Positions 55,903 to 63,587 of a stretch of DNA of 64,000 nt are shown here, piece by piece. The first letter of the stretch is position 1. The number at the start of each line of letters is the position of its first letter. The DNA lies in contig JAVBUF010000019.1 in the NCBI GenBank assembly GCA_031555615.1, forward strand, positions 1 through 64,000, written 5' to 3'. The notes under the pieces were generated by a model. That model was not told where the DNA came from, did not search any database, and saw nothing but the letters and a program-made list of their open reading frames with translations. This DNA is from UBA935 sp031555615. Lineage in GTDB: Bacteria; Bacillota; Clostridia; Lachnospirales; Lachnospiraceae. The translations under genes and the position numbers were made by a program.

Positions 55903-56178
55903 ATGGCACAGTTAGCATTAGGAATGATAGAAACAAGAGGACTTACAGCAGCAATCGAAGCTGCTGATGCAATGATCAAATCCGCAGAAGTGACCCTGGT
56001 AGGCACCGAAAAAATCGGTTCCGGACTGGTAACCGTAATGGTTCGGGGTGACGTAGGAGCTGTGAAAGCGGCAGTAGAAGCCGGCAGCGTTAAAGCAGCA
56101 AGCCTTGGTGAACTGGTAGCAACACATGTAATCCCCAGACCCCATAGTGATGTAGAGAAAATATTACCGCTTATTTAG
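55903..56178 (+). CDS. BMC-H shell protein, PduA/PduJ-like
   Basis: 91 residues, the canonical hexamer: LALGMIETRGLTAAIEAADAMIKSAEVTL, pore loop KIGSGL, then VTVMVRGDVGAVKAAVEAG and the C-terminal VIPRPHSDVEKIL. It is very similar to the copy at 56565, so one is probably a duplication of the other. The GSG pore admits propanediol-sized molecules in PduA. Confidence 0.93.
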   Translation: MAQLALGMIETRGLTAAIEAADAMIKSAEVTLVGTEKIGSGLVTVMVRGDVGAVKAAVEAGSVKAASLGELVATHVIPRPHSDVEKILPLI

Positions 56179-56195
56179 GAAAAGGAGTTTGAACC

Positions 56196-56501
56196 ATGGG
56201 AAAGGCATATGGATTCTTTGAAATACCAAGTACAACAGCAGCCATCGATGCACTTGATATTATGTGTAAGACAGCAAATGTTGAGTTTGTCACATGGGAA
56301 AAGAAGCTGGGCGGCAGATTGGTAACGATCATCATTCAGGGAAGTGTTTCGGATGTGACACAGGCAATTGAGACAGCGGCACACAGTGCGATTAAAAAAC
56401 CGGCAGCAACGGTAGTAATTGCCAATCCCCATGAGGAAATTATTAAATTAGTAAAAAAGAGCGCCAGTCGTTTAGATTATTTCAACGAAGAAACGGAGTA
56501 A
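56196..56501 (+). CDS. BMC-H shell protein with GGR pore and C-terminal tail
   Basis: 101 residues: AYGFFEIPSTTAAIDALDIMCKTANVEFVTWEKKLGGRL, then VTIIIQGSVSDVTQAIETAA and ANPHEEIIKLVKKSASRLD with a charged tail. The pore segment KLGGRL has an Arg in place of the small residue of PduA, so charge selection would differ. Confidence 0.88.
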   Translation: MGKAYGFFEIPSTTAAIDALDIMCKTANVEFVTWEKKLGGRLVTIIIQGSVSDVTQAIETAAHSAIKKPAATVVIANPHEEIIKLVKKSASRLDYFNEETE

Positions 56502-56564
56502 TGTATGGCAGATCAGAAGAAAAAGAACGAAACCATTAAAACAGAGCCAAAGGAGGAGAAGAAA

Positions 56565-56843
56565 ATGGCACAGGAAGCATTAGGAATGATTGAAACAAGA
56601 GGTTTGGTAGCATCGATTGAAGCAGCGGATGCAATGTTAAAGGCTGCAAACGTAACCTTAGTAGGTACCGAAAAAATCGGTTCCGGATTAGTACGCGTTA
56701 TGGTAAGAGGTGATGTAGGCGCAGTGAATGCAGCAGTAGAAGCCGGTTCGGCAAGCGCTTCAAGACTGGGTGAATTAGTGGCAACTCATGTAATTCCCAG
56801 ACCGCATACCGATGTGGAGAAGATTTTACCTGCACTTAAATAA
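56565..56843 (+). CDS. BMC-H shell protein, second PduA/PduJ-like copy
   Basis: 92 residues from the ATG at 56565, which has AAAGGAGG 9 bases before it. The same frame opens at 56505 with 20 extra, highly charged residues (MADQKKKNETIK and so on), whose codons contain that ribosome site; both forms could be made. The core EALGMIETRGLVASIEAADAMLKAANVTL, pore KIGSGL, and VIPRPHTDVEKIL mirror the protein at 55903. Confidence 0.9.
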   Translation: MAQEALGMIETRGLVASIEAADAMLKAANVTLVGTEKIGSGLVRVMVRGDVGAVNAAVEAGSASASRLGELVATHVIPRPHTDVEKILPALK

Positions 56844-56856
56844 GGATAAACCAAAA

Positions 56857-56880
56857 CAGGGCGGGCAGGAGCCTGCCCTG
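56857..56880 (+). other. GC-rich hairpin between shell gene and pduL
   Basis: GGGCAG-GAGC-CTGCCC gives a 6-bp GC-rich stem within CAGGGC...GCCCTG. Only a short T run (CCTTTTG) follows, so it probably reduces rather than ends transcription, keeping enzyme levels below shell levels. Confidence 0.5.
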
Positions 56881-56906
56881 AACCTTTTGTATAAAGGAGT
56901 CAGACG

Positions 56907-57563
56907 ATGGGTGTTAATATAACAAATCAGGAAATTGAAATCATCACCAGGATGGTTATGGATATCGTTGAGAAACAGCAAAATTCCGGCAACGGATATA
57001 TGGTACCTATCGGGGTATCAGCCAGACATGTGCATCTGACGCAAGAACACGTGGAAATTTTATTTGGAGAAGGTTATCAATTAACAAGAAAAAAAGAGCT
57101 GATGGGCGGACAGTTTGCTTCTAATGAAACGGTTACCATTGTCGGCCTCAAGCTTAGAGCTATAGAAAATGTCAGAATATTAGGTCCGGTGCGGCGCAGA
57201 TCACAAGTTGAGATTTCAGCCACGGATGCGGTAAAGCTGGGAATTAAAGCACCTATCAGGGAGTCCGGTGATGTAGCCGGAAGTGCCCCTATTGCACTGG
57301 TGGGGCCTAAGGGAGCCTTTTATCTGCAGGAGGGATGCATTATTGCCAAACGGCATATCCATATGTCCCCCAAAGATGCCGCCGCCGCTGGAGTGCAGGA
57401 TAATCAGGTGGTATCCGTTAAGGCGGATCATGAAAGAGGAACGGTTTTTAACCATGTTCAGATTCGTGTGGACGAAAGCTATTCATTGGAAATGCATATC
57501 GATACGGATGAGGCCAACGGGGCCGGAATTGCCACAGGAGATACGGTAACAATCGTTAGTTAG
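56907..57563 (+). CDS. pduL: Phosphate propanoyltransferase
   Basis: 218 residues. N-terminal helix NQEIEIITRMVMDIVEKQ (7-24) is the targeting peptide. The two PduL metal-binding blocks are ARHVHLT (His41, His43) and KRHIHMSP (His150, His152), with EMHIDTDEANGAG (His197) near the end. It converts propionyl-CoA and phosphate to propionyl-phosphate, recycling CoA. No propionate kinase is in the window. Confidence 0.93.
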   Translation: MGVNITNQEIEIITRMVMDIVEKQQNSGNGYMVPIGVSARHVHLTQEHVEILFGEGYQLTRKKELMGGQFASNETVTIVGLKLRAIENVRILGPVRRRSQVEISATDAVKLGIKAPIRESGDVAGSAPIALVGPKGAFYLQEGCIIAKRHIHMSPKDAAAAGVQDNQVVSVKADHERGTVFNHVQIRVDESYSLEMHIDTDEANGAGIATGDTVTIVS

Positions 57564-57594
57564 TTCACAGGGCCTGTGAACACTAACTAACGAT
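57552..57594 (+). other. Long hairpin over the pduL stop codon
   Basis: ATCGTTAGTTAG (57552-57563, ending in the stop TAG) pairs with CTAACTAACGAT (57583-57594), and an inner TTCACA pairs with TGTGAA around GGGCC; only two bases bulge. No T run follows, so it looks like an RNA stability or processing hairpin rather than a terminator. Confidence 0.65.
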
Positions 57595-57614
57595 CATAAA
57601 ATAGGAGGTTTTGT

Positions 57615-57881
57615 ATGCTGGTAGGTAAAGTGACAGGAAGCGTGGTTTCCACAAGAAAAAGTGAAAAATTGGTAGGTCATAAATTTATGATTGTCGAGCT
57701 TGCTGAAAGTATGAGCAGTACCCCCGGCCAGATCATTGCCATAGACAATATCGGTGCCGGTATCGGCGAGTATGTGCTGGTTGCCACGGGAAGCGCGGCA
57801 AGAATCGGCTGTGACTGTGAAAATGCCCCCATCGATGCCGCAATCGTTGGTATCATCGATAACGGAGAAAAATTTAAGTAA
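57615..57881 (+). CDS. EutN/CcmL-type pentameric vertex protein (BMC-P)
   Basis: 88 residues: MLVGKVTGSVVSTRKSEKL, VGHKFMIVEL, IIAIDNIGAGIGEYVLVATGSAAR and the end AAIVGIIDNGEKF. This family forms pentamers that close the twelve vertices of the shell. It is needed in small amount, which suits its place after a strong hairpin. AGGAGG precedes the ATG. Confidence 0.93.
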   Translation: MLVGKVTGSVVSTRKSEKLVGHKFMIVELAESMSSTPGQIIAIDNIGAGIGEYVLVATGSAARIGCDCENAPIDAAIVGIIDNGEKFK

Positions 57882-57919
57882 AAGATATTGAAACATAGAT
57901 AGCGAAAAGAGGCAGGGAT

Positions 57920-59245
57920 ATGGATATAAATGAAATGAGTGCGGTTTTACAGCGCAGCGGAATCGTCGGTGCCGGCGGTGCCGGATTTCCCACCTATGCG
58001 AAGCTGGATCAAAGAGCCGAAACAATTATTTTAAACTGTGCGGAATGCGAACCCTTGCTGAAATTACACCGGCAGCTTTTGGAAAAATACGCTGCGGAAA
58101 TCTTGCAGACCTTTCATGCCATTGCCCAATGTGTAGGGGCAAAGGAAGCCGTTATCGGCATCAAGAAAGCATATACCCGGACCATTTCGGCATTACAGGA
58201 GTGTATCGGTGCCTATCCGGAAATGCGGCTGGGATTGCTGGATGAAATCTATCCGGCCGGTGATGAAATCGTTCTGATTTATGAAGTCACCGGAAAGGTA
58301 GTTCCCCCCGGTGGTCTGCCCATTGGCAGCGGAGTGGCAGTTTTTAATGTGGAGACTGTTTACAATGCATACTGTGCCCTGTCACAGGAAAAACCGGTAA
58401 CGGATAAGTTAGTCTCCATCGTAGGAGAGGTAAAGACGCCTGTTACAGTCAGAGTCCCCATTGGATGTACCATTGCCGAAGCCGTGCAGCTGGCTGGTGG
58501 AGCCACCATTCCGGAACCGGTTTATTTTATCGGCGGTCCTATGATGGGTTCTATCGGAACCGGCAGCCAACCGGTTACCAAAACCACCAATGCGGTATTG
58601 GTTTTGCCGGAAGAGCATTTACTGGTGCAAAAGAAAAGAAGGAAAGCATCCATTGACTTAAAAAGAGCGGCAGCAGCGTGCTGTCAGTGTACCATGTGTA
58701 CCGATTTGTGTCCCAGGCATTTGCTGGGGCATCCCATTGAACCACACAAATTTATGCAGGCAGCCACCTGCAAAGATATACAAAACCCGGATATTTTCCT
58801 GAATACGATGTTCTGCTCTTCCTGCGGATTGTGCGAGAATTATTCCTGCATGCAGGGCCTTTCCCCTCGCTCGCTGATGGCGGATTATAAGGCCGGATTA
58901 CGGGAGCATGGAGTAAAAGCACCGGTGGGAGTAATCCCGGCACCGGTAAGCGAGGCAAGGAATTTCCGCCTGGCACCCATGGAGCGGCTGATGGCCAGAC
59001 TGGATCTCACTAAATATCAGAAATCGGCTCCCCTTACTGAAGATACAGTACCGGTTAAAAAGGTAAAAATTTTATGCAGTCAGCACATCGGAGCACCGGC
59101 TATTCCCATTGTTCAACTTGGAGATACTGTGGCCAGAGGACAGATGATCGCCCGTCCGGCGGAAGGATTAAGTGTTGCAGTTCATGCTTCAATAGATGGT
59201 AAAATAGTAGAAATAACCGAAAAATATGTTATAATACAAAATTAG
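57920..59245 (+). CDS. pduS: PduS-type flavin and iron-sulfur electron carrier (RnfC-like)
   Basis: 441 residues. GIVGAGGAGFPTYAKL starts the RnfC/Nqo1 domain for NADH and FMN; GPMMGSIGTGSQPVTKTTN follows; two cluster motifs CCQCTMCTDLCP and CSSCGLCENYSC lie at about 260-320; a barrel-like domain ends it. PduS in the classical system passes electrons, probably with PduT, across the shell. It ends 16 bases before the BMC-T gene. Confidence 0.92.
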   Translation: MDINEMSAVLQRSGIVGAGGAGFPTYAKLDQRAETIILNCAECEPLLKLHRQLLEKYAAEILQTFHAIAQCVGAKEAVIGIKKAYTRTISALQECIGAYPEMRLGLLDEIYPAGDEIVLIYEVTGKVVPPGGLPIGSGVAVFNVETVYNAYCALSQEKPVTDKLVSIVGEVKTPVTVRVPIGCTIAEAVQLAGGATIPEPVYFIGGPMMGSIGTGSQPVTKTTNAVLVLPEEHLLVQKKRRKASIDLKRAAAACCQCTMCTDLCPRHLLGHPIEPHKFMQAATCKDIQNPDIFLNTMFCSSCGLCENYSCMQGLSPRSLMADYKAGLREHGVKAPVGVIPAPVSEARNFRLAPMERLMARLDLTKYQKSAPLTEDTVPVKKVKILCSQHIGAPAIPIVQLGDTVARGQMIARPAEGLSVAVHASIDGKIVEITEKYVIIQN

Positions 59246-59261
59246 GAAGGTGGTACGTAAT

Positions 59262-59810
59262 ATGAGCAAGGCAATCGGAATGGTAGAATACAAAACAGTA
59301 TCTTCAGGTGTGATGGCAGCGGACGCCATGGTCAAAACTTCGGAGGTGGATATTATTGAAGCCCAGACAGTCTGTCCGGGAAAATATATCGCCATCATTT
59401 CCGGCGATCTGAGTTCGGTAAATGCTGCTGTTGCAGCGGCTAAGAAGTGCCATGAAGAGCATTTGATCAACAGCTTTGTGCTGGGGAATCCCCATGAGTC
59501 TATTTTTCCGGCCATTTACGGAGCTGCCGATATCGGGAAGATTTCGGCACTGGGTATTCTGGAGACTTATGATGCCGCGTCTATTATCGTAGCAGCCGAT
59601 GTGGCAGCCAAAACGGCCATTGTGGATCTGATTGAATTGCGGATTGCCAGAGGCATGTGCGGGAAGTCGTACATGATGCTGACCGGTGAAGTGGCGGCGG
59701 TAGAAGCAGCAATCGAAAGAGCCCGGAAGGAAATAGGCCCAGACGGACTGTATCTGGATTCCTCCGTAATTGCCCATCCGGATGAGAAAATATGGCGTGC
59801 AATTTTATAA
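59262..59810 (+). CDS. pduT: PduT-like BMC-T shell protein with cluster-binding Cys38
   Basis: 182 residues from the ATG at 59262 (AGGAAGGTGG ahead; an in-frame GTG at 59250 is less good). Two fused BMC domains: SKAIGMVEYKTVSSGVMAAD and ISALGILETYDAASIIVAAD. Cys38 in QTVCPGKY is at the position where PduT trimers hold a [4Fe-4S] cluster in the pore. It follows PduS, its expected electron partner. Confidence 0.9.
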   Translation: MSKAIGMVEYKTVSSGVMAADAMVKTSEVDIIEAQTVCPGKYIAIISGDLSSVNAAVAAAKKCHEEHLINSFVLGNPHESIFPAIYGAADIGKISALGILETYDAASIIVAADVAAKTAIVDLIELRIARGMCGKSYMMLTGEVAAVEAAIERARKEIGPDGLYLDSSVIAHPDEKIWRAIL

Positions 59811-59843
59811 CATGACGAAAATAGATCAGAGAGGGAGAGAATC

Positions 59844-60611
59844 ATGCTTGCCATTGAGCGAAGAAATGAAATTCTGGAAAAACTGCAGAAAGAAAAGCGG
59901 GTAGTGGTAAGTGAACTCAGCAAGACATATGCTGTTTCCGAGGAAACTATCCGAAGAGACTTGGAAAAGCTGGAAAATGACGGCTATGTGATTAAAAGTT
60001 ACGGCGGAGCGGTTTTGAATGAAAATACCAATACCGATATGCCCTTTAATATTCGTAAAAATACCAATGTTGTAGGAAAACAGCGGATTGCCGAGATGAT
60101 CAGAAGCATGGTTAAGGATGGGGAAAGCCTGATGCTGGATGCCAGCTCCACGGCTGTATTTATTGCCAAAGCCTTAAAGGAAGACAAAAGAAATCTGACC
60201 ATTATTACCAATTCCATCGAAATCATTATTGAACTTTTTGATGCCCAGGACTGGCGGGTGTTGTCAACCGGCGGATTGGCCATGGAAGGTTCATTTGCCC
60301 TGGTAGGGCCCCAGACCGATGAGATGCTGAATGCCTATCATGTGGAGAAAACAATTATTTCCTGTAAGGGTCTTGATATGGAAAACGGCATCACCGATTC
60401 CAACGAACTGCATGCCAGAAATAAAAGGACTATGCTGGAGCGTGCCGACCGTAAGATTCTGGCAGTGGACAGCTCCAAATTCGGAGCCACCGCATTTACC
60501 AAAATCGGCAGCCTGCAGGATATCTCTCTGATTATTACCGATGAAAAGCCGGAGGAAAAATGGCTTCGCTTTTTTGAAGACAGCGGCACAGAATGCATCT
60601 GGCCGGAATAA
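59844..60611 (+). CDS. DeoR-family regulator of the BMC operon
   Basis: 255 residues: winged helix VVVSELSKTYAVSEETIRRDLEKLENDGYV, then YGGAVL, and a DeoR sugar-phosphate-sensing C-terminal domain (DASSTAVFIAKAL, IITNSIEIII, LSTGGLAMEGSF). It is the last gene of the operon. DeoR proteins respond to phosphorylated sugar intermediates such as rhamnulose- or fuculose-1-phosphate; the repeats at the two BMC promoters are the natural candidate sites. Confidence 0.88.
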   Translation: MLAIERRNEILEKLQKEKRVVVSELSKTYAVSEETIRRDLEKLENDGYVIKSYGGAVLNENTNTDMPFNIRKNTNVVGKQRIAEMIRSMVKDGESLMLDASSTAVFIAKALKEDKRNLTIITNSIEIIIELFDAQDWRVLSTGGLAMEGSFALVGPQTDEMLNAYHVEKTIISCKGLDMENGITDSNELHARNKRTMLERADRKILAVDSSKFGATAFTKIGSLQDISLIITDEKPEEKWLRFFEDSGTECIWPE

Positions 60612-60738
60612 TGAAGAAAGTATTAAGAGTTGGCAAATAAAGGAGCTTCTATTGATTTTTCCTTCTAAATATTGTATGATAAAGTATAAAAATGTTGATT
60701 TTAGTGGATTTTACATACTATGCTAAGGAGGAATGTAA

Positions 60739-61752
60739 ATGCAAAGGTACAAAATCGTAAATATTTGTTTGACAATATGCCTTGTACTTCTGATGATAAT
60801 TTGTCCGGCTAATTTGCTTAAGGTTCAGGCGGATGAGATTATAGCAACGGTACAGGGAACTATTTTGTCCGGGACAACTGCTGATTTATTGCTGCTTTCG
60901 ACTAAAGAGGGCAAGATGGAAATTAAGCTGGACAGCGGGACGGATACCAGTTCCTGCAAAGTGCTGCTTCCGGATCGGAAAATCAGTGTTTCGGTAAGTC
61001 ATGGGTCCGATGGATATCTTCATGCCGCAAAAATTTCCAGCACTACCTTAACCCAGGCAGTATCTCTTGATACATCAAATACGGCCACGGTAACAGGAAC
61101 AATCGATGAAAAGACCAAGGAAGACCTTATCTACCTGAAGACAGCTCAGGGGGAGATGCAGATTAAACTTGATACCACCACAAGTATGAGCGGATGTTCT
61201 GTTCTGGTAGCAGGTAAAAGCTATACGATCACCTGCGCAAGGGGTTCAGATGCCTATATGCATGCGGTCAGTATTTCCGATACTGCTTCCGAAACTTTTA
61301 CAGGTCCATCGGTTACAGGAACAGTAGCTGACAGCACAAAAGAGAGCCTTCTTTATTTATCAACGAAGGACGGCGAGATGCAATTCAAAATTGACAGTGA
61401 CGCAAATACTAAAAACGGAATGATTCTCACAACTGGCAGTAAGCTGACCGTTTACTTTTATCATGGTTCAGACGGATATCTGCATGCTACGGCTATAGTA
61501 GGCGTTAAAGACAGCGCGTCGTCAGCGAAAATCGATTCCGACAATACTGTAACAGTAAATGGAACCGTGGGAAGTAAATCAAATGAAAACCTGCTCTATT
61601 TAAATACTGCCCAGGGCACCATGGAACTTAAGCTTGATGCGGTAAGCAGCCTCAATAACTGTAAGGTTCTTGTCAGTGGTAAGAAGATTAGCGTGGCTTG
61701 TGCGTATGGCTCCGATGCCTATATGCATGCCGTTACGATTACGGGATCTTGA
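60739..61752 (+). CDS. Secreted protein of four tandem ~65-residue repeats
   Basis: 337 residues with a signal peptide (cleavage near KVQADE, residue 32). Four repeats start at about residues 36, 115, 192 and 273. Each has V-x-GT near its start, a strand with LLYL/IYL-ST/KT, GEMQIKLD, then a HGSDGYLHA or GSDAYMHA end. The pattern is OB-fold-like, somewhat like DUF5666, but no family was recognised with confidence. It has a strong AAGGAGG site. Its last 14 bases overlap the convergent AraC gene. Confidence 0.75.
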   Translation: MQRYKIVNICLTICLVLLMIICPANLLKVQADEIIATVQGTILSGTTADLLLLSTKEGKMEIKLDSGTDTSSCKVLLPDRKISVSVSHGSDGYLHAAKISSTTLTQAVSLDTSNTATVTGTIDEKTKEDLIYLKTAQGEMQIKLDTTTSMSGCSVLVAGKSYTITCARGSDAYMHAVSISDTASETFTGPSVTGTVADSTKESLLYLSTKDGEMQFKIDSDANTKNGMILTTGSKLTVYFYHGSDGYLHATAIVGVKDSASSAKIDSDNTVTVNGTVGSKSNENLLYLNTAQGTMELKLDAVSSLNNCKVLVSGKKISVACAYGSDAYMHAVTITGS

Positions 61753-62620
61753 TGGATATTCCATTATTTTTCCGGTATGTGCTGGCACTTTTTTTGAAGT
61801 AGCGCTTAAAGGCAGCGGAAAAATGTTCCACCGAAGAGTATCCCAGATTATCAGCGATTGTAGTAATACTCTTGGAGCTATTCAGTAAAAGAATAGAGGC
61901 AGCCGACATACGGGCTTCGGTTTTCTTCTGTAGGAAGGTTTTATTATAGTGGTCTTTCAGAAGCCGTTCGGTCTGGCGGATGCCCAGACCCAGGCGGGAT
62001 GCCAGCTTTTCCAAAGTAAGATGCTGATATTCATAAAGAAAACATTCTTCAATAATTAAATATTTATTGTCGATCAGATTAGGGAAACCGTTGGTATAGG
62101 CGGTTTCCTTTTTTTTCTCATAATTCCGCACCAGTTTAACGATCAGTTGCTGCAATAAGGTTTCGGCCTGAATGGCATAGCCCGAATATAGATGTTCCAA
62201 TTCAAAAAACAGCAGCTTCAATAAAGAGTGAATATCCTGGGTATCCGATCCGAACCAGAAGTTTGTCTTTTCAAAAGTCTTGATCAGTGCGGCAGTAGGG
62301 GAAGAATTATGTAAAGATGTGGAATGTTCTGTTTTCAGGTAAATACAGTATTCGCACATGGGGTCTTCCGGATTGGGAATCTGTTCATGTTCCACAAAGG
62401 GACCGGTGACAAAAAGAGTATTGGGGATTATTTCATAATCTTTGCCATCAATAGTAGCGTGACCGCAGCCAAAAGGGATATAATGAATTTCATAGCTGTT
62501 TTTACTGTGGCTGTGTTTCGGGATAGAACGTTCAAATTGTTCAAACACAATATTGGAAACATAAAATTTAAGTTCCCCAAGGGAAAAACAAATATTGTGA
62601 TTGCTGAATTTAGTCTGCAT
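61739..62620 (-). CDS. AraC-family regulator
   Basis: 293 residues. Cupin part with PKHSHSKNSYEIHYIPFGCGHATIDG and TGPFVEHEQIPNPEDPMCEYC (two Cys plus histidines, possible metal site); the C-terminal double HTH includes LTLEKLASRLGLGIRQTERLL and SVEHFSAAFKRYFKKSASTYR. A target cannot be named; it faces the XRE gene divergently. Confidence 0.85.
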   Translation of the reverse strand: MQTKFSNHNICFSLGELKFYVSNIVFEQFERSIPKHSHSKNSYEIHYIPFGCGHATIDGKDYEIIPNTLFVTGPFVEHEQIPNPEDPMCEYCIYLKTEHSTSLHNSSPTAALIKTFEKTNFWFGSDTQDIHSLLKLLFFELEHLYSGYAIQAETLLQQLIVKLVRNYEKKKETAYTNGFPNLIDNKYLIIEECFLYEYQHLTLEKLASRLGLGIRQTERLLKDHYNKTFLQKKTEARMSAASILLLNSSKSITTIADNLGYSSVEHFSAAFKRYFKKSASTYRKNNGISIKIP

Positions 62621-62773
62621 GTGCGGACCTCCCGATAATCATAGTTTTAGTTCAAGTATAGCGGGAATAAAAGGCTGTGTCAAAAACATTTTACAGGCAA
62701 ATTCCCTAATGTCAAAGCCTTTTGGCAGATAAAAAAACAAAAGCACGATACAATCAGATCAGGAGGTCACAAA

Positions 62774-63358
62774 ATGGAATTAAATAAACAAATCAAAAAA
62801 CACCGTACCACGATGAATCTGTCGCAGGAGGAACTGGCTGATAGACTTTACGTAACCCGGCAAACAATTTCCAACTGGGAAACGGGAAAGAATTATCCGG
62901 ATATTCACAGTCTTTTGTTAATGAGTTCACTGTTCGGTGTATCACTGGATCAACTAATCAAAGGAGACTTAGACATTATGAGAGAAAAAATTGAAAAAGA
63001 AGATATTAAGAAATTTAACTTTTACGGCAGCATTTTTACAATTTTACTTATTGTATGTATAATTTCAATAGCACCAATGATATATTTTCTTGAGTTTTAT
63101 GGAATTATAATCGCATCACTGCTATTTGGCATCACTTTTTATTTTGCCATAAAAATAGAAAAATATAAAAAGGAAAATGATATACAAACCTACAAAGAAA
63201 TTGTTTCATTTTGCAACGGGGAGCGTCTGGATGAAATGGCCAGAAACCGTGAATATGGAAAAAGACCTTATCAAAAATTTCTATTGGCACTTGCTTGTGG
63301 CTTAATCACCTCTGTAATCAGTATTCTAGTGTTAAAACTATTGTCATTTATCAATTAG
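62774..63358 (+). CDS. XRE-family regulator with two-plus transmembrane helices
   Basis: 194 residues. N-terminal Cro/CI helix-turn-helix (LSQEELADRLYVTRQTISNWETGKNYPD) is followed by hydrophobic segments at about 80-100, 103-125 and a last one LALACGLITSVISILVLKLL. Membrane-tethered XRE proteins are common in Firmicutes, often linked to membrane stress. AGGAGG precedes the ATG. A terminator follows. Confidence 0.85.
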   Translation: MELNKQIKKHRTTMNLSQEELADRLYVTRQTISNWETGKNYPDIHSLLLMSSLFGVSLDQLIKGDLDIMREKIEKEDIKKFNFYGSIFTILLIVCIISIAPMIYFLEFYGIIIASLLFGITFYFAIKIEKYKKENDIQTYKEIVSFCNGERLDEMARNREYGKRPYQKFLLALACGLITSVISILVLKLLSFIN

Positions 63359-63388
63359 GTTCATTATAGAAATTTAGTAATACAAGAT

Positions 63389-63446
63389 AAACCATCTCTG
63401 CGGAAAGAGTTTTTCACTTTTTTCAGTAGAGATGGTTTTCTTTTCT
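63389..63446 (+). terminator. Terminator after the XRE gene
   Basis: AAACCATCTCT (63389-63399) pairs exactly with AGAGATGGTTT (63428-63438), followed by TCTTTT. The loop is 28 bases. The remaining 140 bases to the next gene hold no other clear signal. Confidence 0.75.
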
Positions 63447-63587
63447 ACTGTGCATTGGAATATTCGATAACACGACATAAGTATATTGAAAATGTCAAGT
63501 AAATCTCTTATATATATATTCTCAAATAGATATAATGAAAGTACAAGGAACAAATCAGTTTATTAAGGAAAACAGGAGGAAAAGCAA

